Assembly (NCBI RefSeq): GCF_004361065.1
Contig: NZ_SELT01000001.1
Span: forward strand, 248,001 to 312,000
From: Cognatilysobacter terrigena
Lineage (GTDB): Bacteria > Pseudomonadota > Gammaproteobacteria > Xanthomonadales > Xanthomonadaceae
DNA: 64,000 bases
Direction: 5' to 3'
The translations under genes and the position numbers were made by a program. This document shows, in pieces, positions 57,041-64,000 of this stretch; within the stretch, counting starts at the first letter, position 1, and every line of letters begins with the position of its first letter. Under the pieces are notes generated by a model, which worked only from the letters and a program-made list of their open reading frames with translations, was not told the origin of the DNA and did no database searches.

Positions 57041-57883
57041 ATGACCCCCCATTCGATGGTTCCCCGCCGCGTGCCCCGGCTGGCCGCGCCCGCGGTTGCC
57101 TGCCTGTTGCTCGCCGCCTGCCAGAAGCCCGACGCTGCCTCCCCCGCGGCCGCACGCACGGGTGCGTCCCGTCCGGCCGCCGCGAGCGAGCGCGCGGAGC
57201 TCAAGGACGTGCTCGACACCTCGGCGACGCACGTCATCGGCATCAGCTATCCGGCGGGGCTCGCGAAATACCCGCAGCTCGCGGCGCTCGCACAGCGTTT
57301 CGCGGCGCAGGCGCGTGACCAGCTGATCGAAGCCGAACGCCAGCGGCCGCCCGACAGCGCCGCCGGGCCGTACGAGCTGTCGATGGAATTCCAGCTTCGC
57401 CACGACTCCCCGCAGCTGGTCGTGCTGGCGGTCGACGGCAGCACGTTCACCGGCGGCGCGCATTCGATGCCGATCATCCAGCGCTGGGTGTGGCTGCCGG
57501 CGCAGAATCGCCAGCTCACGGCCGCCGAACTGTTCCCGCAGGAGCAGAGCTGGACGCGCATTTCGAGCGACGTACGCGCGCAGCTCAAGGCCGAATTGCA
57601 GCAGCGACTGGAGGCCGACGACATCGCGCCGAACGAACGCGCGCAGCTGATGAAGTCGGCGACGGCGATGATCGAAGGCGGCACCGAGCCCAAGGCCGAG
57701 GACTTCGCCGTGTTCGAACCGCTGTTCGACGACGCCGGCCACGTCAGCGCGGTCCGCTTCGTGTTCCCGCCGTACCAGGTCGGTCCGTATTCCGACGGCA
57801 CGCACACCGTCGAACTGCCGGCGGCGCAGCTCGTGCAGGACGTCGCGCCGCAATACCGCGCGCTGTTCGCGACCGCCGGCTGA
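57041..57883 (+). CDS. DUF3298-type lipoprotein
   Basis: A 280-residue lipoprotein with lipobox LLAAC. An Ala/Pro/Ser-rich linker precedes a domain with TGGAHSMPIIQRWVWLPAQ and SRAL-like QLTAAELFP, the DUF3298 hallmark. AVRFVFPPYQVGPYSDGTH and VELPAAQLVQDVAPQY close it, again conserved in the family (often paired with DUF4163). Such proteins are periplasmic and related to bacterial cell-envelope stress factors, with no activity known. Its stop overlaps the UdgX start (TGATG), so the two are coupled. Confidence 0.82.
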   Translation: MTPHSMVPRRVPRLAAPAVACLLLAACQKPDAASPAAARTGASRPAAASERAELKDVLDTSATHVIGISYPAGLAKYPQLAALAQRFAAQARDQLIEAERQRPPDSAAGPYELSMEFQLRHDSPQLVVLAVDGSTFTGGAHSMPIIQRWVWLPAQNRQLTAAELFPQEQSWTRISSDVRAQLKAELQQRLEADDIAPNERAQLMKSATAMIEGGTEPKAEDFAVFEPLFDDAGHVSAVRFVFPPYQVGPYSDGTHTVELPAAQLVQDVAPQYRALFATAG

Positions 57884-58590
57884 TGGCGACGCGCGCGTCC
57901 ACGCCGACATCGACGACGCGCACGCGCGCACCGTCGACGCGCCGACGCGAGAAGCGTTTCCCGGACGTTCCCGAAGGCACGGCGCCCGAACCCGCCGGCA
58001 CGAGCCTGCGCGCACTTCGCGAAGCCGCGGCTGCCTGCAAGCGCTGCGATCTCTGGCGACCGGCGACGCAGACGGTGTTCGGCGAGGGCTCGCCGAAGGC
58101 GCGGATCTTCGTCATCGGCGAGCAGCCGGGCGACCGCGAGGACATGGCCGGCGAGCCGTTCGTGGGGCCGGCCGGGCGGATCTTCGACCAGGCGATCGAA
58201 GATCTCGGCCTCGACCGCAAGTCCATGTACGTCACCAACGCCGTCAAGCACTTCAAGTTCGAGCCGCGCGGCAAGCGGCGCATCCACAAGCAGCCGAATC
58301 CTGCCGAGCAGAAGGCCTGCCACGTCTGGCTGGAGCGCGAGCTCAAGGCGGTGAAGGCGGAGGTGGTCGTCTGCCTCGGCGCCATTGCCGCCAAAGCCGT
58401 GTTCGGATCGAAGTTCGCCCTGATGAAGCAGCACGGCGAATGGCAGGAACTGCCGGACGGCCGCCGCGCGTTCGCGACCATGCACCCCTCATGGGTGCTG
58501 CGCCAGCGCGGCGACGCCGACCGAGAAGCCGCGTTCAGGACGTTCCGCGCCGACCTGGCCCTGCTCACCGAATTGGAGCGCCGCCACTAA
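57883..58590 (+). CDS. stand-alone UdgX-type uracil-DNA-binding protein
   Basis: A 235-residue member of the UdgX branch of family 4/5 uracil-DNA glycosylases. The 4Fe-4S cysteines (52, 55, 146, 164), motif GEQPG (79-83), KHFKF, the UdgX-specific loop KRRIH (131-135) and MHPSWVLR (201-203 for HPS) are all present. In UdgX the His of KRRIH forms a covalent bond with uracilated DNA instead of turning over. The first 40 residues are basic and disordered. It overlaps the DUF3298 stop and sits 75 bases from the radical-SAM gene. Confidence 0.9.
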   Translation: MATRASTPTSTTRTRAPSTRRREKRFPDVPEGTAPEPAGTSLRALREAAAACKRCDLWRPATQTVFGEGSPKARIFVIGEQPGDREDMAGEPFVGPAGRIFDQAIEDLGLDRKSMYVTNAVKHFKFEPRGKRRIHKQPNPAEQKACHVWLERELKAVKAEVVVCLGAIAAKAVFGSKFALMKQHGEWQELPDGRRAFATMHPSWVLRQRGDADREAAFRTFRADLALLTELERRH

Positions 58591-58665
58591 GCGGCCGTAG
58601 CCCGCGTCTCACAGGCCGAGACGGCCCGCCGACACCATGGGCCCGTCCTTCAGGAGCCGCGGCCC

Positions 58666-59898
58666 GTGAACACGATCGACAAGCTCGCGATCCTCGCCGA
58701 CGCCGCGAAGTACGACGCGTCCTGCGCGTCGAGCGGCGGCAAAGTGCGCGATTCGTCCGGCACGGGCGGGATTGGCAGCACCGGCGGCATGGGTATCTGT
58801 CACTCGTATACGCCGGACGGCCGCTGCGTATCGCTATTGAAGATCCTGCTGACGAATTTCTGCGTCTACGACTGCGCGTATTGCGTGAACCGCCGCAGCA
58901 GCAACGTGCGTCGCGCGCGGTTCTCGACCGATGAAGTCGTGCGGCTCACGCTCGACTTCTACAAGCGCAACTACATCGAAGGCCTGTTCCTCTCCAGCGG
59001 CATCATCCGTAATGCCGACTACACGATGGAGCAGCTGGTCGAAGTCGCGCGTTCGCTGCGCGAGGACCATGCGTTCGGCGGCTACATCCATCTCAAGACG
59101 ATTCCCGAGGCGTCGCCCGAACTGCTCGCAGCGGCCGGCCGCCACGCCGATCGATTGAGCATCAACATCGAACTCCCGACGGAAAGCGGGCTGTCGACAC
59201 TCGCGCCCGAGAAGACAGCGACGAGCATCCGCGGCGCGATGGGCCAGTTGCGCTGGCGCATCGAGGAGTCGAAGGAGGAACGCGCGAAGGTGACGCGCGC
59301 TCCGGTGTTCGCGCCTGCGGGGCAGAGCACGCAGATGATCGTCGGCGCCGACGGTGCGGACGATAGGAGCATCCTCGACACCAGCGCGAACCTCTACGGC
59401 AACTATCGGCTGCGGCGGGTGTACTACTCCGCGTTCAGTCCTATTCCTGATGCGTCCGTCGCGCTGCCGCTGAAGTCGCCGCCGCTCGTGCGCGAGCATC
59501 GCCTCTACCAGGCCGACTGGCTGATGCGCTTCTACGGGTTCGCTGTCGACGAGATCGCGCCACGCGATGCGGGCGCGGGGATGCTCGATCTCGACATCGA
59601 TCCCAAGCTCGCGTGGGCGTTGCGTCACCCCGATAAATTCCCCGTCGACGTGAACAGCGCGCCGAAGGATCTGCTGCTGCGCGTCCCGGGTTTTGGCACG
59701 AAGACGGTCAAGCGCGTGCTGTCGTCGCGCCGCTTTGCGCGCATGCGGCTCGACGACCTCGCGCGGCTCGGTGCCAGCCTGCGCAAGGTCATGCCGTTCG
59801 TGCAGACGCTGGATCACCACCCGCGCGGCACTCTCGATCGGCCCGAACGCCTGCGCGCGAAGCTTGCGGCCCCGCCGGTGCAGGCGTCGCTGTTCTGA
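58666..59898 (+). CDS. radical-SAM protein of the UdgX-associated putative DNA modification/repair family
   Basis: A 410-residue enzyme. The cluster motif C-x3-C-x2-C is CVYDCAYC (Cys66, 70, 73), with the radical-SAM barrel through LFLSSGIIRNADYTMEQL, LKTIPEAS and PVFAPAGQSTQMIVGAD. A helix-hairpin-helix DNA-binding unit (DLLLRVPGFGTKTVKRVLSS, 335-354) ends the protein. This is the TIGR03916-like family, almost always next to the DUF4130 protein and UdgX. Its substrate is unknown, but the partners suggest damaged or modified DNA. It overlaps the next gene by one base (TGATG). Confidence 0.92.
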   Translation: MNTIDKLAILADAAKYDASCASSGGKVRDSSGTGGIGSTGGMGICHSYTPDGRCVSLLKILLTNFCVYDCAYCVNRRSSNVRRARFSTDEVVRLTLDFYKRNYIEGLFLSSGIIRNADYTMEQLVEVARSLREDHAFGGYIHLKTIPEASPELLAAAGRHADRLSINIELPTESGLSTLAPEKTATSIRGAMGQLRWRIEESKEERAKVTRAPVFAPAGQSTQMIVGADGADDRSILDTSANLYGNYRLRRVYYSAFSPIPDASVALPLKSPPLVREHRLYQADWLMRFYGFAVDEIAPRDAGAGMLDLDIDPKLAWALRHPDKFPVDVNSAPKDLLLRVPGFGTKTVKRVLSSRRFARMRLDDLARLGASLRKVMPFVQTLDHHPRGTLDRPERLRAKLAAPPVQASLF

Positions 59899-61346
59899 TG
59901 TGGCGCGCGACCGTCGAGCCGGCGTGGGAGCTGGCTGCGTGGCGTGATCAGGCGCGGATGGCGCTGCGCGCGGAGATTGCGCCGGAGGTCATCGAATGGA
60001 ACGGTGACGTCGACGGATTGCTCGGTGCACGGGCGCTCGTGGATGCGGAGCCTGTGCGCGAAGCACCCGCCGTTCCGGGCGGGTTTCTTCGTCTCGCGCA
60101 GGCCGTCATCGCGCATCGTGATCCGCACCGGCATGCGCTGCTGTACCGCCTCCTGTGGCGGCTGACGCATGGCGAGCCGTCACTGCTCGAGCATGATGCG
60201 GATATCGATGTCCGCCGGGCGGCGCAGCTCGAGAAGGCGGTACATCGCGACGCGCACAAGATGAAGGCCTTCGTGCGCTTTCGCGAGGTTCCCGGCGAGG
60301 ACAACGCGTTCATCGCCTGGTACGAGCCCGACCACCATGTGGCCGACCTCGTCGCGCCGTTCTTCGCCAAGCGTTTCGCGGGCATGCGCTGGGCGATCCT
60401 GACGCCGTATCGCCGCGCGATCTGGGACGGCGAGCACCTCGAACTCGGCCCGGGCGGTGATCGCAATGAAGTGCCGCATGACGACGCCGGCGAAGCGCTG
60501 TGGCGTCGCTACTACGCGAGCATCTTCAACCCGGCACGGCTGAATCCGCGTGCGATGAAAGCCGAGATGCCGGTGCGCTTCTGGAAGCACTTGCCGGAGG
60601 CACGAGACCTTCCGCTGTTGATGCGCGATGCGACGCAACGCGTCGATGCGATGGTCGCGCGTGCCCCCGAACCTGCGCGTCGTCGCGTGCCGGCACCGAT
60701 GTTCGCAACACCGACGCCGGTCGACGATCTCGACGCGCTGAATCTCGCACTGCGCGATTGCCGCGCGTGTCCGCTGTGGCAACCGGCGACGCAGGCCGTG
60801 CCCGGCGAAGGCCCGCGCGATGCGCGCATCGTCTTCGTCGGTGAGCAGCCTGGCGACGAAGAGGATCTCTGCGGCCGTCCGTTTACCGGACCCGCCGGTC
60901 GGCTGTTCGATCGTGCGATGGCGGAGGCCGGGCTCGACCGCAGCGCGGTCTACGTCACCAACGCCGTCAAGCATTTCAAGTTCGAGCTCCGCGGCAAACG
61001 CCGCATCCACCAGCGCGCGAATGCGGCCGAGCAGGCGGCATGTCGCGGTTGGCTGGAGCGCGAACTCGCGCTGCTGCAGCCCGAACGCGTCGTTTGCCTG
61101 GGTGCGACGGCCGCGACGGCGATGCTCGGTCGGGGATTTCCGCTGATGCGCGAACGCGGTCGCTGGCATCGCACCGCCAGCGACGTCCCGGTGATGGCGA
61201 CGGTGCACCCGTCGTGGGTGCTTCGCCAACCGCCGCACGAGCAGGAGGCCGCTTATCGCGGTCTCGTCGACGACCTGCGCCGGATCATCGAACTCGATGC
61301 CGAGTTGCCGACGCACGCAACACCGAGCGTGGCGAACCGGCACTAG
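59898..61346 (+). CDS. DUF4130-UdgX fusion protein
   Basis: A 482-residue fusion. Residues 1-250 are DUF4130 (TIGR03915), with HGEPSLLEHDADIDVRRAA and TPYRRAIWDGEHLELGPGGD. After a linker, residues 275-465 are a second complete UdgX: cysteines 288, 291, 382 and 400, GEQPG 315-319, KRRIH 367-371 and VHPSWVLR with HPS at 437-439. It should trap uracil in DNA as UdgX does, while DUF4130 may act with the radical-SAM protein encoded immediately before. Having UdgX both alone and fused within 3.5 kb is unusual. Confidence 0.92.
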   Translation: MWRATVEPAWELAAWRDQARMALRAEIAPEVIEWNGDVDGLLGARALVDAEPVREAPAVPGGFLRLAQAVIAHRDPHRHALLYRLLWRLTHGEPSLLEHDADIDVRRAAQLEKAVHRDAHKMKAFVRFREVPGEDNAFIAWYEPDHHVADLVAPFFAKRFAGMRWAILTPYRRAIWDGEHLELGPGGDRNEVPHDDAGEALWRRYYASIFNPARLNPRAMKAEMPVRFWKHLPEARDLPLLMRDATQRVDAMVARAPEPARRRVPAPMFATPTPVDDLDALNLALRDCRACPLWQPATQAVPGEGPRDARIVFVGEQPGDEEDLCGRPFTGPAGRLFDRAMAEAGLDRSAVYVTNAVKHFKFELRGKRRIHQRANAAEQAACRGWLERELALLQPERVVCLGATAATAMLGRGFPLMRERGRWHRTASDVPVMATVHPSWVLRQPPHEQEAAYRGLVDDLRRIIELDAELPTHATPSVANRH

Positions 61347-61376
61347 CATCGACGTTCCATCCCGCCGGAGCCGGCC

Positions 61377-61748
61377 ATGTCGTTCAATCCCGTCAACTGG
61401 TTCGAGATCTACGTCGACGACATGGCGCGTGCGCGCCGCTTCTACGAGACCGTGTTGAAGCGAACGCTCTCTCAGCTGCCGTCGCCCGACATCGAGATGT
61501 GGGTGTTCGACGCCACGCCCGATCAACCCGGTGCCGGCGGCTCGCTGGTGCACTACGAAGGGCTGAAGGCCGGTGGCGCGTCGACCATCGTCTATTTCCG
61601 TTGCGAGGACTGCGCGGTCGAAGCGTCGCGCGTGGAAGCGGCCGGCGGTCGCATCCACAAACCGAAGATGTCGATCGGGCCGTACGGCTTCATCGCCCTG
61701 GCGGTGGATACCGAGGGCAACATGTTCGGCCTGCACTCGATGGCGTGA
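61377..61748 (+). CDS. VOC-family (glyoxalase/bleomycin-resistance fold) protein
   Basis: A 123-residue single VOC module. FNPVNWFEIYVDDMARARRF is the first beta-alpha-beta-beta-beta unit and ASTIVYFRCEDCAVEASRVE with SIGPYGFIALAVDTEGNMFG is the second. The 'PYGFIALAVDTEGN' block with F/G-x-H (GLHSMA) is the metal-side motif of the PhnB/DUF-VOC type. It has no recognisable substrate. GGAG lies six bases before the ATG. It stands between the UdgX cassette and the asnB leader. Confidence 0.85.
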   Translation: MSFNPVNWFEIYVDDMARARRFYETVLKRTLSQLPSPDIEMWVFDATPDQPGAGGSLVHYEGLKAGGASTIVYFRCEDCAVEASRVEAAGGRIHKPKMSIGPYGFIALAVDTEGNMFGLHSMA

Positions 61749-61818
61749 AGGCGCGCGTTCGGACGAACGGTCGCGGCGCCGGGTTGCCTGCGTGCCGCAT
61801 CGCGGGCAGGATCGATGC

Positions 61819-61926
61819 ATGGTCTCGACGCCCGCCCTCGCTTTGAACGCCGCCCGCTCCGGGCGCGTCGACGCGCGCGTCAATAACAATCGCAATAACG
61901 CCAGCCTCCCGCGGGCCGGCGATTAG
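61819..61926 (+). CDS. Asn-rich leader peptide upstream of asnB
   Basis: A 35-codon ORF with AGGA seven bases before the ATG. Codons 22-27 read Asn-Asn-Asn-Arg-Asn-Asn (V-NNNR-NN-AS, bases 61882-61899): five of six codons are AAT or AAC in a genome where Asn is rare. The ORF ends with TAG at 61924-61926, 29 bases before the terminator hairpin, and asnB starts 107 bases further. This is the layout of amino-acid operon attenuators (trpL, hisL, ilvL), but for asparagine. The peptide itself should have no function. I know no described Asn leader in proteobacteria. Confidence 0.8.
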   Translation: MVSTPALALNAARSGRVDARVNNNRNNASLPRAGD

Positions 61927-61967
61927 CGCGCGCAACATCCACGCTCATCGACCACGAAGCCCGCACT
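61870..61967 (+). promoter_or_regulatory. candidate attenuator: alternative base pairing between leader and terminator
   Basis: GCGGGC at 61911-61916 can pair with GCCCGC at 61959-61964, the left arm of the terminator, which would prevent it (6 bp, short). A GACGCGCGCGTC block at 61870-61881, just before the Asn codons, can pair with GCGCGCGC at 61926-61933. A ribosome stalled at codons 22-27 would leave 61911-61916 free, favouring the antiterminator. One that reaches the stop codon would cover it and let the terminator form. The model is inference from the sequence; the short antiterminator stem is its weak point. Confidence 0.5.
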
Positions 61968-61990
61968 GAGAAGTGCGGGCTTCTTCGTTT
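61956..61990 (+). terminator. intrinsic terminator between the leader peptide and asnB
   Basis: A perfect 12-bp stem (61956-61967 with 61972-61983) closes a GAGA tetraloop and is followed by TTCGTTTT. It sits inside the asnB 5' region, 43 bases before the asnB start codon and 29 after the leader stop, the position of an attenuator terminator rather than a 3' end of the VOC gene 200 bases away. Confidence 0.85.
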
Positions 61991-62032
61991 TCCACCCCGT
62001 GAAATCCCACCCCACGAACGAAGGCTCGCACC

Positions 62033-63739
62033 ATGTGCTCGATCCTCGCCGCATTCGATCTCCGCCCCGACGCCGACCTGCGCGTGCTCCGCCCGCTCGC
62101 GCTCGCCATGTCGGCCCGACAACGCCATCGCGGTCCCGACTGGAGCGGCGTGCATGCCGACGATGCGGCACTGCTGGTGCACGAGCGCCTCGCCATCGTC
62201 GATCCCGTCGGCGGTGCGCAGCCCATCGTGTCGAAGGACGGGCGCGTCGTGCTCGCGGTCAACGGCGAGATCTACAACCATCGCGAGCTGCGTGCATCGA
62301 TGCAGGACTACGCGTTCACCACCGGCTCGGACTGCGAGCCGATCAGTGCGCTGTACACGCACGAAGCGGATGTCGGTGCATGGCTCGATCGCCTCAACGG
62401 CATCTTCGCCTTCGCGCTGTGGGACACCGAAGCCAAGCGCTTCGTGATTGCGCGCGATCCGATCGGCGTCTGCCCGCTGTACTGGGGCCACGATGCGGAC
62501 GGCCGCATCTGGGTTGCGTCGGAGATGAAGGCGATCGCGCGCAACTGCCCGGACGTCGGCCCGTTCCCGCCGGGCCACTGGTACGACAGCGCGACCGGCC
62601 AGCTGCGCCGCTACCACGTGCGCGACTGGCGTCGGTTCGAGACCACGGAAGGCGTAGAGGTGTCGAAGGCGGAGCTGCGCGAAGCGTTCGAACGCGCGGT
62701 GCATCGCCAGATGATGAGCGACGTGCCGTACGGCGTGCTTCTCTCGGGTGGGCTGGATTCGTCGCTGGTCGCCGCCATCGCCGCGCGTTATGCGCGACGC
62801 CGCATCGAGGACGACGACCGGAGCGAAGCGTGGTGGCCGCGCCTGCATTCATTCGCGATCGGGCTGGAAGGCTCCCCCGATCTCGCGGCCGCGCAGATCG
62901 CCGCCGATGCGATCGGCACCGTCCACCACGGTTTCACCTACACGGTGGAGGAGGGCATCGACGCACTGCCCGAAGTCATCCGCCACATCGAGACGTACGA
63001 CGTCACCACGATCCGCGCATCGACGCCGATGTTCCTGCTCGCGCGCCGTATCCGTGCGATGGGTATCAAGATGGTGCTGTCGGGCGAGGGCAGCGACGAG
63101 ATCTTCGGCGGCTATCTCTACTTCCACAAAGCGCCGAACGCCCGCGAGTTCCACGAGGAAACGGTGCGCAAGCTCGAAGGGCTGCACCAGTTCGACTGCC
63201 TGCGCGCGAACAAGTCGATGATGGCGTGGGGCGTCGAAGCGCGCGTGCCGTTCCTCGACACCGAGTTCCTCGACGTCGCCATGCGCATGGACGCCACCGC
63301 GAAGATGGCGGGCAAGGGCCGCATCGAAAAGGCGGTGCTGCGCGAAGCCTTCGAAGGCGCGCTGCCCGATTCGATCCTGTGGCGGCAGAAGGAGCAGTTC
63401 AGTGACGGCGTCGGCTACGGCTGGATCGATTCGCTGAAGGCGCACGCCGAGCGCGAGGTCACCGATGCCGCGCTCGCGACCGCCGAATTCCGCTACCCGA
63501 TCAACCCGCCGCAGACCAAGGAGGCCTACCTCTACCGGACGCTGTTCGAGCGCTGGTATCCGGGCGAGGCCTGCGCGCGGACGGTGCCGGGCGGCAAGTC
63601 GATCGCCTGCTCGACGCCGGCCGCGATCGCCTGGGACGCCGCCTTCGCCGCGGCCGCCGATCCGTCCGGCCGGGCGGTCGCGGGGGTGCACGAAGCGGTG
63701 CTGGGATCGTCGAGCGAGACGCGCGTCACGGCGGCATGA
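62033..63739 (+). CDS. asnB: asparagine synthase (glutamine-hydrolysing)
   Basis: A 568-residue class II enzyme. Catalytic Cys2 follows the start Met (MCSILAAFDLRPD), and the glutamine amidotransferase domain holds RHRGPDWSGVH and VNGEIYNHRELR. The synthetase domain has the PPi loop SGGLDSSLVAAIAARYARR and the LSGEGSDEIFGGYLYFHKAP block. It makes Asn from Asp, Gln and ATP. AAGG lies eight bases before the ATG. The upstream Asn-codon leader and terminator suggest expression is raised when charged tRNA-Asn is scarce. Length matches AsnB of E. coli (554) with a short C-terminal extension. Confidence 0.96.
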   Translation: MCSILAAFDLRPDADLRVLRPLALAMSARQRHRGPDWSGVHADDAALLVHERLAIVDPVGGAQPIVSKDGRVVLAVNGEIYNHRELRASMQDYAFTTGSDCEPISALYTHEADVGAWLDRLNGIFAFALWDTEAKRFVIARDPIGVCPLYWGHDADGRIWVASEMKAIARNCPDVGPFPPGHWYDSATGQLRRYHVRDWRRFETTEGVEVSKAELREAFERAVHRQMMSDVPYGVLLSGGLDSSLVAAIAARYARRRIEDDDRSEAWWPRLHSFAIGLEGSPDLAAAQIAADAIGTVHHGFTYTVEEGIDALPEVIRHIETYDVTTIRASTPMFLLARRIRAMGIKMVLSGEGSDEIFGGYLYFHKAPNAREFHEETVRKLEGLHQFDCLRANKSMMAWGVEARVPFLDTEFLDVAMRMDATAKMAGKGRIEKAVLREAFEGALPDSILWRQKEQFSDGVGYGWIDSLKAHAEREVTDAALATAEFRYPINPPQTKEAYLYRTLFERWYPGEACARTVPGGKSIACSTPAAIAWDAAFAAAADPSGRAVAGVHEAVLGSSSETRVTAA

Positions 63740-63842
63740 CTCAAGGTCGGCCGCATCGCGCCCGTTAACGAGCGGGAGAACGCGCGTCTGCGGTCGGCTG
63801 CTCCGGTGGCCGCACGCCGCGCGATGCATCGATCGGAGCGGC

Positions 63843-64000
63843 ATGACTTCCAGCGAGGCGACCCTTAGCACATCCCGCCAGGCCGGCCGGCCGGCGCGGG
63901 AAAGGCGCAGATTGCGCCTGCTGGCCGTGGGCTGGGGGCTCGCCGCGCTGTTGCCCGTGATCGCCGTGCTGCTCGCGGCGTCGGACTATCGGGATTACCA
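63843..64000 (+). CDS. N-terminal part of a membrane-anchored protein, cut by the window end
   Basis: The frame from 63843 reads TSSEATLSTSRQAGRPARER, then a basic RRRLRLL patch, then a hydrophobic segment (LAVGWGLAALLPVIAVLLAA) and SDYRDY. A basic cytosolic head followed by a single membrane helix and a short external turn is typical of sensor kinases, GGDEF/EAL proteins and other signal-anchored proteins. The effector domain lies beyond base 64000, so no family is assigned. The 103 bases after asnB hold no terminator that I can see. Confidence 0.5.
   Translation, partial: MTSSEATLSTSRQAGRPARERRRLRLLAVGWGLAALLPVIAVLLAASDYRDY

Noticed and set aside
61784-61812. Promoter with TTGCCT and CAGGAT 17 bases apart just before the asnB leader
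   Set aside because: CAGGAT matches only three of six consensus bases, and the start would fall at the leader ATG. The AGGA is better explained as the ribosome site. The promoter is not identified.

Overview
The window is GC-rich (roughly two thirds G+C by eye), densely coding and chromosomal. The protein set points to a gammaproteobacterium of the Xanthomonadaceae/Lysobacteraceae group (Lysobacter- or Luteimonas-like). This rests on the ftsY-mutY-yggX cluster, rsmD-coaD next to a YfhL-type ferredoxin, RluF, SelO and Uup, and on many short families (DUF1203, DUF1615, DUF1993, DUF938, DUF4105/DUF2388) that I associate with that group. The genus is an inference. I see no tRNA or rRNA gene, insertion sequence, prophage, CRISPR array or replication origin.

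Layout. 1-9.8 kb: the end of an MRJP/SMP-30-like propeller gene, a two-pass ion-channel-like protein, a serine hydrolase, an ABM protein, a TMEM175-type channel and a Gfo/Idh/MocA oxidoreductase. These are followed by an alanine-zipper lipoprotein beside an L,D-transpeptidase, a DUF938 methyltransferase, a cupin and two envelope proteins. 9.8-24.7 kb: envelope and housekeeping accessory genes, including a DUF4105/DUF2388 pair, an M23 peptidase, several short-chain dehydrogenases, a GAF-GGDEF cyclase, a NUDIX hydrolase, an MBL-fold hydrolase, a sirtuin and a ribosome hibernation factor. 24.8-33.6 kb: a second GAF-GGDEF cyclase, a CheX protein carrying four MshEN-like repeats next to a single-domain response regulator, an HI0933-type flavoprotein, a second serine hydrolase, a TrhO-like rhodanese and a PNPOx-fold protein. 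A strong two-way terminator closes this block.

33.6-48 kb is the core-gene part. It holds a DEAD-box helicase, SelO and Uup, then the overlapping minus-strand cluster ftsY, AsmA-like, mutY, yggX. Divergent from it run rsmD-coaD-lipoprotein-ferredoxin-gamma-glutamyltransferase. 48-57.9 kb holds YbjQ, AlkB, an SDR, a frameshifted thpR, DUF72, a three-domain lipoprotein, an M14 carboxypeptidase, a GST, a rhomboid protease and RluF.

57.9-61.3 kb is a DNA-repair-like cassette: a stand-alone UdgX, the associated radical-SAM protein and a DUF4130-UdgX fusion. The window ends with a VOC protein and then asnB. Ahead of asnB lies a 35-codon leader ORF in which five of six consecutive codons are Asn, followed by an intrinsic terminator and a possible competing hairpin. 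This looks like ribosome-mediated attenuation of asparagine synthetase and is the most novel item I see. The last gene, probably a membrane-anchored protein, runs off the end.
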